64,000 nucleotides of DNA from Pusillimonas sp. TS35. Lineage in GTDB: Bacteria; Pseudomonadota; Gammaproteobacteria; Burkholderiales; Burkholderiaceae_B. The notes under the pieces were generated by a model. It was not told where the DNA came from, searched no databases, and saw nothing but the letters and a program-made list of their open reading frames with translations. The translations under genes were made by a program, and so were the position numbers. Of the stretch, positions 16,924 to 27,192 are shown piece by piece; position 1 is the stretch's first letter; the number at the start of each line of letters is the position of its first letter. Where the stretch lies: assembly GCF_009857885.1 (NCBI RefSeq), contig NZ_WWER01000011.1:1-64000 (forward strand), written 5' to 3'.

Positions 16924-17718
16924 TCAGGCTGACACCACCCCGACCACCCCGGCACGCACCAGCGCGTCGGCCAGCGCCATGAACTGTGCCACTGATAGTT
17001 CTTCGGCACGCGCCGTTGCCGGGATGCCCAACCCGTCCCAATCAATATGGCCCGCCCACTCCGACAAGCCGCGCCGCAGCATTTTGCGGCGCTGCGCGAA
17101 CGCCCGCGCCACTACTTGCTCAAAAGCGCGCTCGCTGAGCGGCTTCGGCCTGTTTTCGGGCAGCGGCACCATGCGCACCACCGCGGATACCACGCGAGGC
17201 GGCGGATCGAAGGCCTCGGGCGGCACATCGAAGAGCTTCTCCATGCGGTAGCGCGACTGGAGCATAACGGACAAACGGCCATAATCGGCCGTGCGCGGCG
17301 CCGCAACCATGCGATCGATCACCTCTCGCTGCAGCATGAAGTGCTGGTCCAGCACTTGGCTCGCGCATCCCAGCAAATGGAATAACAATGGGCTCGAAAT
17401 GTTATAGGGCAGATTGCCCACGATGCGCAGCCGCTCGCCCAAGCCCGCAAAGTCAGTCTTGAGCGCATCGGCCTCGACGACAGTGAGCCGATTGGCCGGA
17501 TAGTTCAGACGTAGCCGGGCGGCCAGGTCGCGATCGATCTCGACAACTGTCAGGTGGTCCAGCGCCCCGAGCAGCGGCGCGGTCAGTGCGGACAGGCCGG
17601 GGCCGATCTCCACGACTGCGTCGCCCCGCGCGGGTGCGATAGCACGCACAATGGCGTCAATGACGCCCTCGTCAACCAGAAAATGCTGGCCGAATCGTTT
17701 GCGGGCTTGATGAACCAT
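16924..17718 (-). CDS. rsmA: 16S rRNA (adenine1518/1519-N6)-dimethyltransferase RsmA
   Basis: Dimethylates two adjacent adenines in helix 45 of 16S rRNA during 30S maturation. The 264-residue protein has KRFGQHFL near the N-terminus, the SAM motif [12 protein letters not shown], the acidic VVEIDRDL and the catalytic [15 protein letters not shown]. It follows surA after 5 nt, so it is translated from the lptD-surA transcript. The pdxA gene often found between surA and rsmA is missing. Confidence 0.96.
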   Translation of the reverse strand: MVHQARKRFGQHFLVDEGVIDAIVRAIAPARGDAVVEIGPGLSALTAPLLGALDHLTVVEIDRDLAARLRLNYPANRLTVVEADALKTDFAGLGERLRIVGNLPYNISSPLLFHLLGCASQVLDQHFMLQREVIDRMVAAPRTADYGRLSVMLQSRYRMEKLFDVPPEAFDPPPRVVSAVVRMVPLPENRPKPLSERAFEQVVARAFAQRRKMLRRGLSEWAGHIDWDGLGIPATARAEELSVAQFMALADALVRAGVVGVVSA

Positions 17719-17723
17719 CTGTG

Positions 17724-19232
17724 TCAGCGCCGCCCGCTGCTCGACTGCGGATCAAGACGGTTGTCGATATAGGCTCGGCCACGCAATTGATTGAGCCATT
17801 CTTCGACGGCCGGCTCAAGCCTGCGCTCGAACAGGGCCCGACGCGCCTGCATCCGCTTGTATTCATCGCCCATGTCTTTGCTGCGGCGTTCGATCACTTC
17901 GATCAGGTGCCAGCCAAACTGGGATTGCACCGGTTGGCTCAGTTGCCCCGGCTGCAGCCCGTTCATGGCCTGCTCGAAGGCAGGCACCGTTTCACCGGGC
18001 GTCAGCCAGCCCAGATCGCCGCCTTGCGGTGCAGTCGCGTCTTCAGAGTAGCGCTTAGCCAAATCGGCAAATTTTTCGCCGTTTTCGATGCGCTGACGCA
18101 GTTGAACCAGCCGTGTGCGGGCCTGCTCATCTGTCATGACCTTGGATGTCTTGATCAGAATGTGGCGCGCATGTGTCTGCGTGACCATCATGGGGCCCTG
18201 CTGGCCCGTGACAGGCGCGGCAGGCTCCGCTTGCGGCGCAGCCTGTGCGCGTGCGGGACCGGACTGGCCGCGCGTCAGGACTTTGAGAATGTGAAAACCA
18301 TTGCCGCTCTGGATGATGCCACTGACCTGGCCTGCCTGCAGATCGCGGGTAGCCTGAACGAAGAGATCCGGCCACCCCGCCACTGGCCGCACCCCCATGT
18401 TGCCACCCTCGAGCGCCTGCGGGCCGTCAGAGGACGATGCCGCCACGCCGGCGAAATCAGCGCCGCCGCGCACTTTGGCGAGCAGCCCCTCGGCCTTGCG
18501 CCGCAACTCGGCAACCTGTGACGACGATGCACCCTCGGGCACCGCCACGAGAATCTGCGCAATGCCCAATACTTCGGGCCCCGTCGCAGCGGGCGCGGGC
18601 GCAGCAGGCGCGGCGCCCGCCTGGGGTTGCTTGGACGCCGCCGCTTGCCCGCCCTGACTGCGCAAGAAGGCATCGATTTCGGCATCGGAAATCATAATGG
18701 TGCTGTCGACCGCCCGCTGGCGCAACATATCGAAGCGCACTTCATCGCGCAGGCTGTCGAGATAGTCAGACCACTTGATGCCGGATTTCTCGATCTCCGT
18801 ACGTAGCTGGGCCGTAGAGATCCGGTTACGCTGGGCAATGGTGTCCAGCGCACGCTGCACCTGGGCGTCATTGACGCGAACACCAAGCCGGTCGGCCTCC
18901 TGGCGCTCGAGTTCCTGCGTGATCATGCGCTGCAATACTTGCTTGCGCAGCACATCGTCGGGCGGAACAGGGATGTTCTGCTGGCGCAGTTGCTGGCGTG
19001 CGGACTGCGTCTGGGTTTCGACCTGCCGCAATGTGATCACGTTTTTGTTTACAACGGCAGCAATACCGTCGACGAATTCAGGCGCCGCCTGGCTGGCGGC
19101 AGGCTTGGCCGCCTTGGCCGGTGCGGCAACCGTTGCAACAGCGGGCAGCAACCCGGCCAGCAGGCCGGCAAGCAGCACTGCAAGCCAGGGCGTCGCACCC
19201 ATCTGGTGCGTCTTGGCATGCTTACTTCGCAT
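17724..19232 (-). CDS. surA: periplasmic chaperone/peptidyl-prolyl isomerase SurA
   Basis: Periplasmic chaperone that escorts outer-membrane beta-barrel proteins, among them LptD, to the Bam complex. The 502-residue protein has an N-terminal signal sequence (about 1-37), a chaperone region beginning [21 protein letters not shown], and two parvulin domains (about residues 215-315 and 350-450; the second has [13 protein letters not shown] and [19 protein letters not shown]). An Ala/Pro-rich linker of ~25 residues precedes the first parvulin domain. Its start overlaps the lptD stop by 1 nt (TAATG). Confidence 0.95.
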   Translation of the reverse strand: MRSKHAKTHQMGATPWLAVLLAGLLAGLLPAVATVAAPAKAAKPAASQAAPEFVDGIAAVVNKNVITLRQVETQTQSARQQLRQQNIPVPPDDVLRKQVLQRMITQELERQEADRLGVRVNDAQVQRALDTIAQRNRISTAQLRTEIEKSGIKWSDYLDSLRDEVRFDMLRQRAVDSTIMISDAEIDAFLRSQGGQAAASKQPQAGAAPAAPAPAATGPEVLGIAQILVAVPEGASSSQVAELRRKAEGLLAKVRGGADFAGVAASSSDGPQALEGGNMGVRPVAGWPDLFVQATRDLQAGQVSGIIQSGNGFHILKVLTRGQSGPARAQAAPQAEPAAPVTGQQGPMMVTQTHARHILIKTSKVMTDEQARTRLVQLRQRIENGEKFADLAKRYSEDATAPQGGDLGWLTPGETVPAFEQAMNGLQPGQLSQPVQSQFGWHLIEVIERRSKDMGDEYKRMQARRALFERRLEPAVEEWLNQLRGRAYIDNRLDPQSSSGRR

Positions 19233-21631
19233 TATTCATACCTCTCGAAAGTGGTTTTTTCCGGTATAGGTGTCGCGACGGGCTCGTAGCCGATGACGCG
19301 GTCTTTGAGCAGGCTCATTGGATCGCTGCCCAATGAGCCCAGCCCTGCAAGTTCAAGCTGGAAGAAGACGGCGCTGTTCACGTCTTCACGTGACACTGCA
19401 TAGCGCTGCATCACCACGCGTGCTGTCCAACAGCAATCGCCCTTGTACTCAAGCCCCATGATGGATTGCGTATTACGCTTTTCCTGCAAGGAGTAATCGT
19501 AACGACCCATCGCGTACAGCTTACGGGTAAGCGGCCACTGCCCCGTCAGGCTCGCCTGTTCGCGTGTGCGGTCGGCATCAGGGCTAAGCACCAAGGTGGG
19601 ATCGTCGATCATGCGGATATCGCGTTCGTAGCGATACGACAGGCCCAGCGTTGCAAGCCGTTTGGGCATCCAGCGAATACCCGCCGACATGCGATTGCGC
19701 TCTTTGGACTCGGGGCTGACCTGCGCATCGAAGCGCACACTGAACTTGTCGGTAAGCGCGGCCTTCATGCCAAAGAGATAATCCGAGCGGCGGTTGGTGC
19801 GCGGCTCACGATACAACGTAACCTTCTGGTCGGCAAAATAGAAACGCTGCGCGGCCGACAGCGACAGACGTTCGAAACCGCTGTCTTCGTCCAGCCATCG
19901 CGAAGTGAGCCCGAGAGTGACCTGGTTGGCATTGGCGATGCGGTCCCAGCCGCCCGAGAAGATGTTTTCGTCGAAGGCCTGGGAAAAGTTGAACGCGGCC
20001 TGCGCCGTATCGTAGATGGGGATATCGGACTGATCGCGGTAAGGCACATACAGATAGTACATTCGCGGCTCCAGCGTCTGGATGGCGTTATTGCCGAAGA
20101 GCGTGGTCTTGCGCTCGAAGGTCATCCCGCTGTCCAGCGAAAGTATCGGCAGCGCACGCGTGTGCGTGTCGGGCCGGCCCGCAAAATATGGCAGGTCGTC
20201 AACATACCAATCGGTGCTGTATTGGCTCAGGTGCAAGCCGGCCTTGGGGGTGATGTACCAGCCCGGACGGACAATAGGGTGAGACACCGAGGTATACGAT
20301 GTCATACGGGTGCCGTCGGGCGCCCGATGGCGCGTCCGCCACGGATCAAAGATGCTGCCAGTGTAGCGGCCCGTGTAGTACGGCATGCGAAATTTGGTGG
20401 CGTAGTTCTCGGACACGACGTCGAACCCGCCCCAGTTGTAGCGCGCACCCCGCACAAAGAGCTCGGGCAGCTTGTCGTACTGCGGCGTCATGTAATAGCC
20501 AAGCGTGGCATCTTGCAACGTCTGGTATTTATAGGCCGCCACACTGGCGTAAAAATACTTGCTGCCGCCCCAAGACAATGCCGCGGAACTGGGCAAGTAG
20601 TTGAGGGTGGAGTCTGTCAACCCAAACGAGGAGAAATCGCGGAAATAGTCGTCGTCAGACACCCGGCGGACATCGAACGAGGCATTGAAGCCGCCACCCA
20701 GGCTTTGGCGATGCTGCGCCATCAACAGCCAGCGGCTGTCGCCCGTAAGGCGATCGCTGCCAAGATAGGTGCCGTCCACCTGCCCACTGTAAGTGCTGCC
20801 CAGATAACGGAACTGCCCGCCAAGCTGCAGCCCGCGCTTGGACAGATAACGGGGCGCCAGTGTGGCATCGTAATTTGGCGCCAGGTTAAGGTAGTATGGT
20901 ACCGACAGATCGAAGCCGCTTTGCGACGACATGCCATAAGTAGGCAGCAGAAAGCCTGATTTGCGTTCTTTCTTGATCGGAAAGGTAAGATACGGCGAGT
21001 ACAGAATAGGCACATTTTTGAAATACAGCACGCCGTTGCGCGCCACGCCTTCGTTTTCTTCGAAATCCAGGTCGACCCGCGGCGACGAGATATACCAAGA
21101 CGGCTCGGGACACGGGCAACCAGCGTAGACGACGTCTGTCAGGCGCATGCGGCTCTTGCTGAAAATATCGGCCCGTGTGGCCACCCCGGTGCCGCCCGCG
21201 GCGCCAAGCCAGAAATTCGGCTCGGTGACTTCGCCCGTATCGCTGTCGACATTGAAATCCATGGCCGTGCCACGCACAATGCTGCCTTCGCGCATGATAA
21301 GGCCATTGCCGCGCACACGCGCCTGCCCGGTGGCGCGGTCGTAGTCGATATAGTCGCCTTTGACCACGGAATCAATGCGGCGCACCTCAGCCGAGCCTTT
21401 CAGGATGATGCGGCCATCCTGGGTGGTTTCCATCTTGTCGGCCACCGTGAAGGCCGAGATCTCGCTGTCGTTGACATTGCTGTGCAGGGACAGCCGGGGC
21501 GCCACACGCAAACTACCAGCCTGCGCCTCGGGCGCCTCAGACGCTGCACCCTGCGCGCCGGCGCGCTGCTGCGCCTGCGCCGCCGGCACAGAGCCAAGAG
21601 CGATGAGTATTGCCCACCAGACCAAACGCAC
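19232..21631 (-). CDS. lptD: LPS-assembly protein LptD
   Basis: Outer-membrane translocon that inserts lipopolysaccharide, partnered with the lipoprotein LptE. The 799-residue protein has a signal peptide (1-20, cut near AQA-QQ), an LptA-like N-terminal domain (LKGSAEVRRIDSVVKGDYID) and a C-terminal beta-barrel rich in aromatic strands. Cysteine pairs for the family disulfides are visible in AGCPCPEP and GDCCW. The GTG start at 21631 has GGAGG 10 nt upstream. It is divergent from amgK across 149 nt and leads the lptD-surA-rsmA operon. Confidence 0.96.
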   Translation of the reverse strand: MRLVWWAILIALGSVPAAQAQQRAGAQGAASEAPEAQAGSLRVAPRLSLHSNVNDSEISAFTVADKMETTQDGRIILKGSAEVRRIDSVVKGDYIDYDRATGQARVRGNGLIMREGSIVRGTAMDFNVDSDTGEVTEPNFWLGAAGGTGVATRADIFSKSRMRLTDVVYAGCPCPEPSWYISSPRVDLDFEENEGVARNGVLYFKNVPILYSPYLTFPIKKERKSGFLLPTYGMSSQSGFDLSVPYYLNLAPNYDATLAPRYLSKRGLQLGGQFRYLGSTYSGQVDGTYLGSDRLTGDSRWLLMAQHRQSLGGGFNASFDVRRVSDDDYFRDFSSFGLTDSTLNYLPSSAALSWGGSKYFYASVAAYKYQTLQDATLGYYMTPQYDKLPELFVRGARYNWGGFDVVSENYATKFRMPYYTGRYTGSIFDPWRTRHRAPDGTRMTSYTSVSHPIVRPGWYITPKAGLHLSQYSTDWYVDDLPYFAGRPDTHTRALPILSLDSGMTFERKTTLFGNNAIQTLEPRMYYLYVPYRDQSDIPIYDTAQAAFNFSQAFDENIFSGGWDRIANANQVTLGLTSRWLDEDSGFERLSLSAAQRFYFADQKVTLYREPRTNRRSDYLFGMKAALTDKFSVRFDAQVSPESKERNRMSAGIRWMPKRLATLGLSYRYERDIRMIDDPTLVLSPDADRTREQASLTGQWPLTRKLYAMGRYDYSLQEKRNTQSIMGLEYKGDCCWTARVVMQRYAVSREDVNSAVFFQLELAGLGSLGSDPMSLLKDRVIGYEPVATPIPEKTTFERYE

Positions 21632-21780
21632 GAGGATGAAGCCTCCTGAAAAACCGAATATTATTATGCCCGCGCTCCGTTACCGGGTCTGGCACCCGGT
21701 ATTATAGAGACAGCAGTCATGCGGCATGCATGATTAAAGCATGCCGGCGCCGCTCCCGTCCCCGCGATTTCCCCTCTGAT

Positions 21781-22824
21781 ATGAATCTTGTTACCAATCC
21801 TGGCCGCGACACCCGGCGCGATGCAATGCTGCAATGGCTGGGCGTCATTGCGCCCTCGCATAGCCTAGACTTGTCCACACTCGAGCCCGCTTCGGCCGAC
21901 GCCAGTTTCCGGCGTTATTTCCGCCTCCGCGCGGGGCCGGGCACGGCAATCGTGATGGACGCGCCACCCAGCCACGAAGACTGCCGGCCATTCGTGCATG
22001 TCACCCGCCTGCTGCACGACGTGGCACTTAACGTACCGCGGGTTCTGGCACAGAATCTGGACGACGGTTTTCTGCTGCTGTCCGATCTTGGCCGGGATAC
22101 TTTTTATCACGCAATCGGAGAGGGGCTGGGCGACGCCCGCCTGCAATCCATGTATCGCGGCGCGCTGGGCGCGTTGGTGCGCATGCAGCAGGCTTCCACC
22201 ACCGGCTTGGCCGCCTTCGATGCACGACGCCTGCTCGACGAGCTATCGGTTTTCCCCGAATGGTATGCGCGCACGCATTGTCAGGCCGAACTCACCGCTG
22301 TCGAACAAGATGCGCTGGGCAGCACCTTTGGCATGCTAGTGGCCGACAACGCCGCTCAGCCCCACGTACTGGTCCATCGCGACTTCCATTCGCCCAACCT
22401 GATGGTCGGCGCCCACGACGACGCCCCGGGCATCATCGATTACCAAGACGCCCTCGCCGGCCCCATCACCTACGACATCGCCTCGCTAGTCATGGATGCC
22501 CGCACCACATGGGAAGAGCCTCAACAGCTCGACTGGGCAATCCGTTACTGGCAGGCAGCGCGGTCGGCAGGCCTACCGGTGGGCGACGATTTCGCCGAAT
22601 TCCACCGCGCCTACGAATGGATGGGCCTGCAGCGCAACTTGCGCATTCTGGGCGTGTTCGCCCGACTGTCGCACCGCGACGGTAAACACCACTACCTGGA
22701 TCACATGCCGCGGGTCAGCGCCTATGTACGCCAGGTGGCTGCCCGCTACAACGTCTTCCGCCCTCTGCTTCGCATTCTCGACAGGCTCGAAAACCGCCAG
22801 GCCGCCACAGGGTTCACCTTTTGA
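21781..22824 (+). CDS. amgK: N-acetylmuramate/N-acetylglucosamine kinase AmgK
   Basis: Anomeric sugar kinase of the cell-wall recycling bypass that phosphorylates MurNAc at C1. The ~347-residue protein has the aminoglycoside-phosphotransferase-like fold: SFRRYFRL, catalytic loop VLVHRDFHSPNLM and metal-binding IIDYQDALAGP. The ATG at 21781 gives the family length; a frame to 21730 and an ATG at 21826 are alternatives. It overlaps murU in TGATG, as in the known amgK-murU pair. Confidence 0.92.
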   Translation: MNLVTNPGRDTRRDAMLQWLGVIAPSHSLDLSTLEPASADASFRRYFRLRAGPGTAIVMDAPPSHEDCRPFVHVTRLLHDVALNVPRVLAQNLDDGFLLLSDLGRDTFYHAIGEGLGDARLQSMYRGALGALVRMQQASTTGLAAFDARRLLDELSVFPEWYARTHCQAELTAVEQDALGSTFGMLVADNAAQPHVLVHRDFHSPNLMVGAHDDAPGIIDYQDALAGPITYDIASLVMDARTTWEEPQQLDWAIRYWQAARSAGLPVGDDFAEFHRAYEWMGLQRNLRILGVFARLSHRDGKHHYLDHMPRVSAYVRQVAARYNVFRPLLRILDRLENRQAATGFTF

Positions 22825-23537
22825 TGCGCGCCATGATCCTGGCGGCCGGGCGGGGCGAACGCATGCGGCCATTGACAGACAGCGTCCCGAAGCCATTGCT
22901 GCGGGCCGGTGGCAAGCCCCTGATTGCCTGGCATATCGAGCGCCTGGTCGCTGCCGGCATTACCGACATCATCATCAACCACGCGTGGTTGGGCGACCAG
23001 ATCGAGCAGGCATTGGGCGATGGCAGCACATTCGGCGCCCGGCTTGCCTATTCGCCCGAACCGCCCGGGGCACTCGAAACCGCGGGCGGCATCGCCCAGG
23101 CCTTGCCGTTTTTCCATGAGCAGCCTTTTCTGGTCGTGAATGGCGATGTGTGGTGCGATTGGCCAGCCACCCAAGCACCCGCCTTCGCCCGCGCCCTTGC
23201 CGATTCGGGCCGCAGCGCCTGGCTGCTGCTGGCCGATAACCCGCCCCAGCATCCACAGGGCGACTTCTGCCTGCTGCCCGACGGTACGGTACACGACAAA
23301 GCCGCAGACACTGGCGCGGGTCAAATCCTTACATTTTCGGGCATTGGCATTTACACACCCGCATTGTTCGCCCCCATCACCCCCGGCATGCGGGCGCCGC
23401 TTGCGCCGCTGCTGCGCCACGCAATGCTTGCCAGGCAAGTCACGGGCACCCGCCATGCGGGCGCCTGGGAAGACATCGGCACACCCGAGCGCCTGAGCGC
23501 ACTCGATCGGCGCCTGGGCACGGCTTCCCGCGCCTGA
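22824..23537 (+). CDS. murU: N-acetylmuramate alpha-1-phosphate uridylyltransferase MurU
   Basis: Makes UDP-MurNAc from MurNAc-1-phosphate and UTP, feeding recycled muramic acid back to MurC and bypassing MurA/MurB. The 237-residue nucleotidyltransferase has the signature ILAAGRGERMRPLTDSVPKP, a metal-binding VVNGDVWCDW and C-terminal GAWEDIGTPERL. The ATG at 22824 shares its A with the amgK stop codon. Downstream, 23538-23804 shows no gene. Confidence 0.93.
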   Translation: MRAMILAAGRGERMRPLTDSVPKPLLRAGGKPLIAWHIERLVAAGITDIIINHAWLGDQIEQALGDGSTFGARLAYSPEPPGALETAGGIAQALPFFHEQPFLVVNGDVWCDWPATQAPAFARALADSGRSAWLLLADNPPQHPQGDFCLLPDGTVHDKAADTGAGQILTFSGIGIYTPALFAPITPGMRAPLAPLLRHAMLARQVTGTRHAGAWEDIGTPERLSALDRRLGTASRA

Positions 23538-23804
23538 CGCCACTGCGCCCAGGCGCCCAGGCGCGGCAGTGGCCGCCGCGGGCTGACCTCCAACAGCACT
23601 GCATTTGGCAAACGCAACGCCCGACCCGGCACCGGTATGGATATGTCCAGTCACCTTATCCGCACTACAAAATACAGCTATTTCTATCAAATCGAAACCA
23701 ACACGACTGCACTACTGTCCGCATCACAGAATCTGGTCTATGCTTAATGGTTTTTCTGGGGCACTGCCTCTTGCTCCCATTTCGCCACGCCAGGATCCCT
23801 GCCC

Positions 23805-24509
23805 ATGTTCGGTTCGCGCAAACGTAATGTCTTCACCCCCACCGCCTACGGCTCGGCACGCCGCTCGCGGCGCATACCGCGCTGGTTTTTGCTGCTGCTG
23901 GCCGGCATCGTGCTAGGCGCTGGCGGCCTGCTGTTCCTGCAAAAAAGCTACGGGCCGCAGCGTCTCACCGTCGAACAGTCAGAACAACTGCACTACGACT
24001 TGAACAGCCTGGGTATCGACAAGCAGCGCCTGCAGTCCGAGCTGGCACAAACTAGCCGCAGTCTGTCCGAAGCCCAAACCAGGCTGACCGCGCAAGAAAA
24101 AGCGCTGACTGAAGCGAATGCCAGTGTCGAGACGCTCAAGAAAGATGTAGCGATGCTGGCCAACGCCATGCCGCCCGATCCGCGTGGCACGTCGCCTGGC
24201 ATCCGGGCGGCAGATTTCAACAACCGGGATGGCCAGTTGGCCTACCAACTGCTGCTCATGCAAGATGCAAATAAAGCGGCGCAGACGTTCACCGGCCATG
24301 CAGAGATGATCGTAACGGGGCGTTACCCCAACGGCCGCACGGGTACCGTCTCGCTGCCCGCTGTCGATCTTTCACTGGGGCGCTATACACAGCTTCAAGG
24401 CATGGCCGAACTGCCCGCCGGCTTCCAGGCACGCCGCGTCACCGTGAACGTGCGAGGCCAGGGCTCGGATAAGGTCGTCGCCACGCGCACGCTGATCGTC
24501 TCGCGCTAG
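23805..24509 (+). CDS. membrane-anchored coiled-coil protein of unknown function (possibly DUF6776)
   Basis: A 234-residue protein: a basic N-terminus, one membrane helix at about 27-46 (WFLLLLAGIVLGAGGLLFL), a heptad-rich coiled coil at about 60-118 (LQSELAQTSRSLSEAQTRL and EANASVETLKKDV), then a C-terminal beta-rich domain of about 90 residues. It is probably a bitopic inner-membrane protein with a periplasmic coiled coil. It resembles the DUF6776 type of Burkholderiales proteins, but that assignment is from memory of layout. It stands alone. Confidence 0.7.
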   Translation: MFGSRKRNVFTPTAYGSARRSRRIPRWFLLLLAGIVLGAGGLLFLQKSYGPQRLTVEQSEQLHYDLNSLGIDKQRLQSELAQTSRSLSEAQTRLTAQEKALTEANASVETLKKDVAMLANAMPPDPRGTSPGIRAADFNNRDGQLAYQLLLMQDANKAAQTFTGHAEMIVTGRYPNGRTGTVSLPAVDLSLGRYTQLQGMAELPAGFQARRVTVNVRGQGSDKVVATRTLIVSR

Positions 24510-24598
24510 CAGACCGGCCGTATAGCGGCGCGGCAGCGATACGCCGCGCCATCCCAGGCCACTCCAACAACACGCAACGACATACGCAACACCACGTG

Positions 24599-24625
24599 GC
24601 ATCGCCGGCACCGTGCCGGCGATGC
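24599..24625. terminator. strong hairpin between convergent genes
   Basis: Two 13-nt arms, GCATCGCCGGCAC and GTGCCGGCGATGC, are complementary around one base. It begins 1 nt after the minus-strand glnQ stop and lies 90 nt past the plus-strand gene. There is no T tract, so it may stop RNA decay or act with Rho rather than as a classical terminator. Confidence 0.5.
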
Positions 24626-24626
24626 T

Positions 24627-25355
24627 TCAACCCACATGCTGCAGAAACTCCCGCAAGCGCTGGCTGGGCGGGTTGCTCAACAGCTCGCTGGGCGGGCCAT
24701 CCTCAGCAATCCGGCCGCCATCGATAAAAATCAGCCGCGTGCCCACCCGACGGGCGAACTCCATTTCGTGTGTCACCACCACCATGGTCATACCCGATTG
24801 CGCCACATCCTGCATCACCTTCAGCACCTCGTGGCGCAGCTCAGGATCCAAGGCAGAAGTAGGCTCATCAAATAGCATCAGGATAGGTTTGATCGCCAGC
24901 GCCCGGGCAATCGCCACCCGCTGCTGCTGCCCGCCTGACAACTGGCCGGGGTAATGATCCACCTTGGCCGACAGGCCCACTTTGTCCAGCAGCGCCAGCG
25001 CCTCTTCGCGCGCCTTCGCGCGCGGCAGCCCGCGCGTGTGCACTGGGCCGAACATGACGTTCTCGAGGGCCGTAAGCTGAGGAAACAGGTTGAACTGCTG
25101 GAACACCATGCCTGCCTCACGGCGCAGTTCACGCACTTGCGCGCCCTTGCCCAATACGCTCAGGCCATTGACGATGATGTCGCCACCCTGAATGGTTTCG
25201 AGGACATTGATACACCGCAGCAAGGTTGACTTGCCCGAGCCAGATGGCCCCACAATCACTACCACCTCGCCTTTTTCTATCGTCAGGTTAATGCCGTCGA
25301 GCACGGTGTTTTCGCCGAAACGTTTCACCACATTCTTGAATTCGACGATGCTCAT
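24627..25355 (-). CDS. glnQ: polar amino acid ABC transporter ATP-binding protein
   Basis: ATPase subunit of a GlnQ/HisP-type importer. The 242-residue protein has Walker [15 protein letters not shown]-loop [18 protein letters not shown], signature [15 protein letters not shown], Walker [17 protein letters not shown] and the H-loop [10 protein letters not shown]. Its start overlaps the permease stop by 4 nt. Gene names are by family; glutamine as substrate is not proven. Confidence 0.92.
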   Translation of the reverse strand: MSIVEFKNVVKRFGENTVLDGINLTIEKGEVVVIVGPSGSGKSTLLRCINVLETIQGGDIIVNGLSVLGKGAQVRELRREAGMVFQQFNLFPQLTALENVMFGPVHTRGLPRAKAREEALALLDKVGLSAKVDHYPGQLSGGQQQRVAIARALAIKPILMLFDEPTSALDPELRHEVLKVMQDVAQSGMTMVVVTHEMEFARRVGTRLIFIDGGRIAEDGPPSELLSNPPSQRLREFLQHVG

Positions 25356-26188
25356 ACGATCTGTGTCCTGTGCTCAATGAATTTAAGCGTGGCCGCGATA
25401 ATGCCGGTGAGTATCAGATAGATGATGGCCACAGCCCCCCAGATTTCGACCGATCTGAAATTGCCGGCTATGATCTCCTGCCCCTGGCGCGTCAGCTCCG
25501 CCACCCCGATCACGATGAACAGCGACGAGTCTTTCAGGCTGATAATGCACTGATTACCCATCGCCGGGATCATGCGCCGCAACGCCACCGGGCCAATGAT
25601 GTACACCAGGATTTTCCAGAATGGCAGGCCCATTGCCTGCCCCGCTTCTTTCAGCCCCTTGGGCACCGACTGCAGCGCACCACGCACAATCTCGGCGATG
25701 TAGGCACCCGAGTTGATCACCAGTGTAAAGATGGCGGCCGGCACCGCCTCAATGCGCCATCCGGCAATCAGCGGCAGGGCAAAATAGATGAACATGACCT
25801 GCACCACAATGGGTGTACCGCGTATCACCAGAATATACACCTGCGACAAAAACGACAGCGCAATCGGAATATAAGCGGCCAGGCGCACCAACGTGGCGAT
25901 CGCGATCAACACTTGCAGCAACGCCCACACCCAAGCGGGCACCCCCGGCATCACCGCCCCCAGCCAGCCCGGCAGACGCACGAGCACATACAGGCCCACC
26001 AAGGTGAGGACAGCCGCGAGAATACTCGGCCCATCGATGCGTACCCGGATATAGGTTGTGATGACACCCGTCAGAAATCCAATGATGCAGCCCCCGATGA
26101 GGCCGAGCACGGTAATCTGGATGGTGAGTTTGGCGCCATCCATGAGGCTGGGCAAAGCCGCCCAGATGACTGACCACTCGAACGACAT
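25352..26188 (-). CDS. glnP: polar amino acid ABC transporter permease
   Basis: Inner-membrane permease of the same importer. The 278-residue protein has the N-terminal helix [22 protein letters not shown] and the HisMQ/GlnP EAA loop [20 protein letters not shown], where the ATPase docks. It is longer than typical GlnP (~220) owing to an extra hydrophobic segment (about residues 56-115) after the first helix. The binding protein gene lies 133 nt upstream on the same strand. Confidence 0.9.
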   Translation of the reverse strand: MSFEWSVIWAALPSLMDGAKLTIQITVLGLIGGCIIGFLTGVITTYIRVRIDGPSILAAVLTLVGLYVLVRLPGWLGAVMPGVPAWVWALLQVLIAIATLVRLAAYIPIALSFLSQVYILVIRGTPIVVQVMFIYFALPLIAGWRIEAVPAAIFTLVINSGAYIAEIVRGALQSVPKGLKEAGQAMGLPFWKILVYIIGPVALRRMIPAMGNQCIISLKDSSLFIVIGVAELTRQGQEIIAGNFRSVEIWGAVAIIYLILTGIIAATLKFIEHRTQIV

Positions 26189-26321
26189 GGCGATGGCCCC
26201 TTTAGTAAGTGTGCGCCAACGGCATGCGCACCGCTGCGGACGGAAGAATCAAAAAAGGCGACCGTCGCCTTGCGGGCAACCAGTCGCCATGACAGCTAGC
26301 GTAAGGCTACTTGAGCCAAGG

Positions 26322-27077
26322 TTACTTGACCTTCTCGCCAAACCATTTCGTGTACAGCTTGTCGTACGTGCCATTGCTTTGCAGGGTTTTGAGCGCATCG
26401 TTGACGACAGGCACCAGCTTGCTGCCTTTGGGGAAGGCGATGCCGTAATAATCGCCGCTCTTGAGGGCGCCAACCACTTTGACCTTGCCCTTGCCTGCTG
26501 TCTGGGCAAAGTACTGCACGTTGGGGGTGTCGTGCACCACCGCATCCACGCGCCCCGTCGCCAACTCGAGGAAGGCATTGTCGATGTTGGGAAACAGCTT
26601 GAGCTTAGCCTCAGGCACATTGGCCTTCAGGTAGTCGACCGTCGCCGTACCGATCTTCACTGCCACCGTCTTGCCCTTCAGGTCGGTGGCCGACTTGATG
26701 CCGTCGTTGTTCTGCGCCACCAGAATGGCCAGGCCGCTTTCATAGTAAGGGTCGGAAAAATCGATCACCTTTTTGCGATCGTCGCGAATCGTGATGCCGG
26801 CCAAGGCCGCATCCAGATTGCCAGTCTGCAGGCCGGGGATAATGCCGTTGAAATCCATGGGCCGCAGCTCGTACTTGAGATTGGCCTGCTTGGCGATGGC
26901 ATCCCACAGATCGATGTCGAAACCCGTGTACTTGCCGTCCTGCTTGAACTCGAATGGTACAAATGCAGTGTCGGTGGCAACCAGCAGGGTTTTATCCTGC
27001 GCAACCGCGCTGCCGGCCGGTAGCGCCAGGGCGATGGTTAGCCCTGCCAGAAATGCCTTGGCTTTATTTTTAAGCAT
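26322..27077 (-). CDS. glnH: polar amino acid-binding periplasmic protein
   Basis: A 251-residue SBP_bac_3 receptor with a signal peptide (about 1-26, cut near SAVA-QDK). The mature part begins [15 protein letters not shown] and includes [20 protein letters not shown] and [25 protein letters not shown], the family core that closes over the amino group and carboxylate of the ligand. It is the first gene of the receptor-permease-ATPase operon. Glutamine or a related polar amino acid is the likely ligand. Confidence 0.92.
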   Translation of the reverse strand: MLKNKAKAFLAGLTIALALPAGSAVAQDKTLLVATDTAFVPFEFKQDGKYTGFDIDLWDAIAKQANLKYELRPMDFNGIIPGLQTGNLDAALAGITIRDDRKKVIDFSDPYYESGLAILVAQNNDGIKSATDLKGKTVAVKIGTATVDYLKANVPEAKLKLFPNIDNAFLELATGRVDAVVHDTPNVQYFAQTAGKGKVKVVGALKSGDYYGIAFPKGSKLVPVVNDALKTLQSNGTYDKLYTKWFGEKVK

Positions 27078-27192
27078 TGCGGACTCCTTTTGAGAAAAAG
27101 CAATGGTAACCGATGCGCGAACCGTGGGCCTCGGGGCCCCGCCATTTGGCAGTATCGCGCACCGGGGTGGGCCCGGGCAAACCCCGGCGTAC

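Noticed and set aside
19466-20959. 497-codon plus-strand open frame
   Set aside because: Antisense of lptD; long only because of high G+C.
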